Source of the DNA: Thermoplasma sp.
GTDB taxonomy: Archaea; Thermoplasmatota; Thermoplasmata; Thermoplasmatales; Thermoplasmataceae
Reading direction: 5' to 3'
DNA length: 38,536 nucleotides
Assembly: GCF_023256435.1 (NCBI RefSeq)
Contig: NZ_JAGDXM010000041.1
Location: 1 to 38,536, forward strand
Under the pieces are notes generated by a model. It was not told the origin of the DNA. It did no database searches and saw only the letters and a program-made list of their open reading frames with translations. Of this stretch, positions 37,289 through 38,536 are shown in pieces. The translations under genes were made by a program, and so were the position numbers. Position 1 is the first letter of the stretch. The number at the start of each line of letters is the position of its first letter.

Positions 37289-37948
37289 TCAGGATCTGCT
37301 GAGGTAATTTTCATAATAGTACAGCTTCTCTAGATTTATGAGTTCAGTTATGTCGTGATATCTCTGTCTCCTTCTTATGGAGTAATTTGTATCATGATCC
37401 TTCTTGATGATCTCCTTTGAGGTTTCAAGAAGATTTTCGTGTCTCAGCACGGTGTCAACATTTATACCTTCCAATGGTCCTGATATTTCTGTCTTCTTCA
37501 TCCTTAGTGAAGTGAAAGAACCTCCTATCTTGAATTCGTAACCCTGATCGAATCCGACCTTTATATCATCTGCAGCTATTATTCTATCGGCAAGAAGCGC
37601 AATCTCATAGCCTTCATCCACAGCGTCTCCATTAAGTATGGCGAAAACTGGTTTCTGAAAGGAATAGATCATCGAGATGAGTGACGAAGAGGACTGCATC
37701 ATCCTGTAAATTTCCCTATTGGTGATGCTGCTGATCAAAAGCTTTTTGGCAAATATGTTATTCATACCAGTCAGCGCTATTGAATGCACGCTCTCATCCA
37801 TGGCTGCTATGCCAAAGGCTGCGATCATCTCATCAAGCGTGTTTAGATCAAAATTCCCCTTCGTGTCGCTTCTGATAACGATCAGACCGATTCCTTCCTC
37901 CTGCCAGAATGAAATACTCTTATATCCTCTCACCCTGATATCATTCAT
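37289..37948 (-). CDS. Degenerate enoyl-CoA hydratase (crotonase)-like protein
   Basis: SIALTGMNNIFAKKLL / KPVFAILNGDAVDEGYEIALLADRIIAADDIKVGFDQ aligns by eye to the crotonase fold signature. Confidence 0.7.
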   Translation of the reverse strand: MNDIRVRGYKSISFWQEEGIGLIVIRSDTKGNFDLNTLDEMIAAFGIAAMDESVHSIALTGMNNIFAKKLLISSITNREIYRMMQSSSSLISMIYSFQKPVFAILNGDAVDEGYEIALLADRIIAADDIKVGFDQGYEFKIGGSFTSLRMKKTEISGPLEGINVDTVLRHENLLETSKEIIKKDHDTNYSIRRRQRYHDITELINLEKLYYYENYLSRS

Positions 37949-37990
37949 CTTATCTGATTCCTAATGGCAATACTTATATTTGATGGATGC

Positions 37991-38002
37991 CTAACATGTT
38001 AG
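37991..38002. promoter_or_regulatory. Perfect 12-bp palindrome CTAACATGTTAG
   Basis: Self-complementary, between a TATA-like TTATATT and the start of the HTH regulator, 43 bp upstream of the divergent crotonase ATG. Confidence 0.6.
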
Positions 38003-38003
38003 A

Positions 38004-38536
38004 TTGAAAGCAAACAGTCCATCGATAGAAGCTATTATAGAAGTGGAGAGGGAAGACTGCTGGGTCACGAATCTTGTCCTGGATAGGGATCCCAAAGCTG
38101 TGATAGAGAGGCTTCGCATAGGCGAAAACACAACGATACACCTAGTAAAGCCGTCTATAGATCGACGTACGCTCTTCAATGAGATAAAAAAATATCCTGG
38201 TTATGTCCTGAAGGCAAACCTGAGCGGCAAAGATTCCATATGGGCTGAGGGAAAAAGCTGTTCGTCCTGCCGCATCCTTGAATCGTTTAATCTGATGGTG
38301 ATGGGTGGAAAATCCATAGGTTTTGATAAGGTCAGATACAGGATAATCGCCCCTACAAAAGCCGAATTCAATCGGGCGCTCAAAAAATTGAAGGATGAAG
38401 AGCTGAACGCTGTTGTTATCACGACGAACGAGTACTCAAAGAATGATCTCACGCCCAGAGAAAGGGAGGTTATAATGAGCGCCCTTAAGCTTGGATATTT
38501 TTATATCGATAGGCAGATCTCCATGAAGGATCTGGC
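38004..38536 (+). CDS. HTH_10 (bacterio-opsin activator/Bat-like) transcriptional regulator, truncated by window end; not in ORF track
   Basis: TTG start; translation ...LKANLSGKDSIWAEGKSCSSCRILES..., and LTPREREVIMSALKLGYFYIDRQISMKDL typical of HTH_10. Confidence 0.85.
   Translation, partial: MKANSPSIEAIIEVEREDCWVTNLVLDRDPKAVIERLRIGENTTIHLVKPSIDRRTLFNEIKKYPGYVLKANLSGKDSIWAEGKSCSSCRILESFNLMVMGGKSIGFDKVRYRIIAPTKAEFNRALKKLKDEELNAVVITTNEYSKNDLTPREREVIMSALKLGYFYIDRQISMKDL

Noticed and set aside
1-38536. CRISPR array or prophage
   Set aside because: No regularly spaced direct repeats, integrase or phage structural genes seen

Overview
Archaeal chromosomal window, almost certainly Thermoplasma: the thermosome alpha-type chaperonin, leaderless-looking promoters and gene order all fit, and the protein sequences look closer to T. 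volcanium than T. acidophilum (recognition from memory, no search run). The core (about 12.1-25.2 kb) is a near-complete S10/spc ribosomal superoperon: L3-L4-L23-L2-S19-L22-S3-L29-aIF1-Rpp29-S17-L14-L24-S4e-L5-S14-S8-L6-L32e-L19e-L18-S5-L30-L15-SecY. It continues into adkA, an EMC3/DUF106 membrane protein, cmk, cbf5 and a nop5-like gene. The left flank has an APC permease plus two ABC ATPases, an AIR-synthase-like gene coupled to thiE, the thermosome, TYW1, the right end of a decayed IS200/IS605 element (TnpB tail plus terminal hairpin), tRNA-Gln(CTG), a site-2 protease, a DedA protein and an SDR39U1-like epimerase. The right flank has purF/rpl37e/lsm on the minus strand, an NAD epimerase, a degenerate EF-Tu/SelB-like protein, a three-gene COX2-like cupredoxin / polytopic membrane / Fe-S membrane module, a degenerate crotonase and a truncated HTH_10 (Bat-like) regulator. 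Genes missing from the supplied ORF track: rpl37e, rps14 and the 3' partial HTH regulator. Most interesting observations: (1) a CTAAmATGTTAG palindrome shared by the promoters of the cupredoxin/Fe-S module and of the divergent crotonase/HTH-regulator pair; (2) a ~248-nt out-of-frame overlap between cbf5 (H/ACA RNP) and nop5 (C/D RNP); (3) an obligate N-terminal membrane extension on SecY; (4) a structured leader RNA candidate upstream of the L3 operon; (5) an orphan IS605 right end carrying the terminal omega-RNA-like hairpin.
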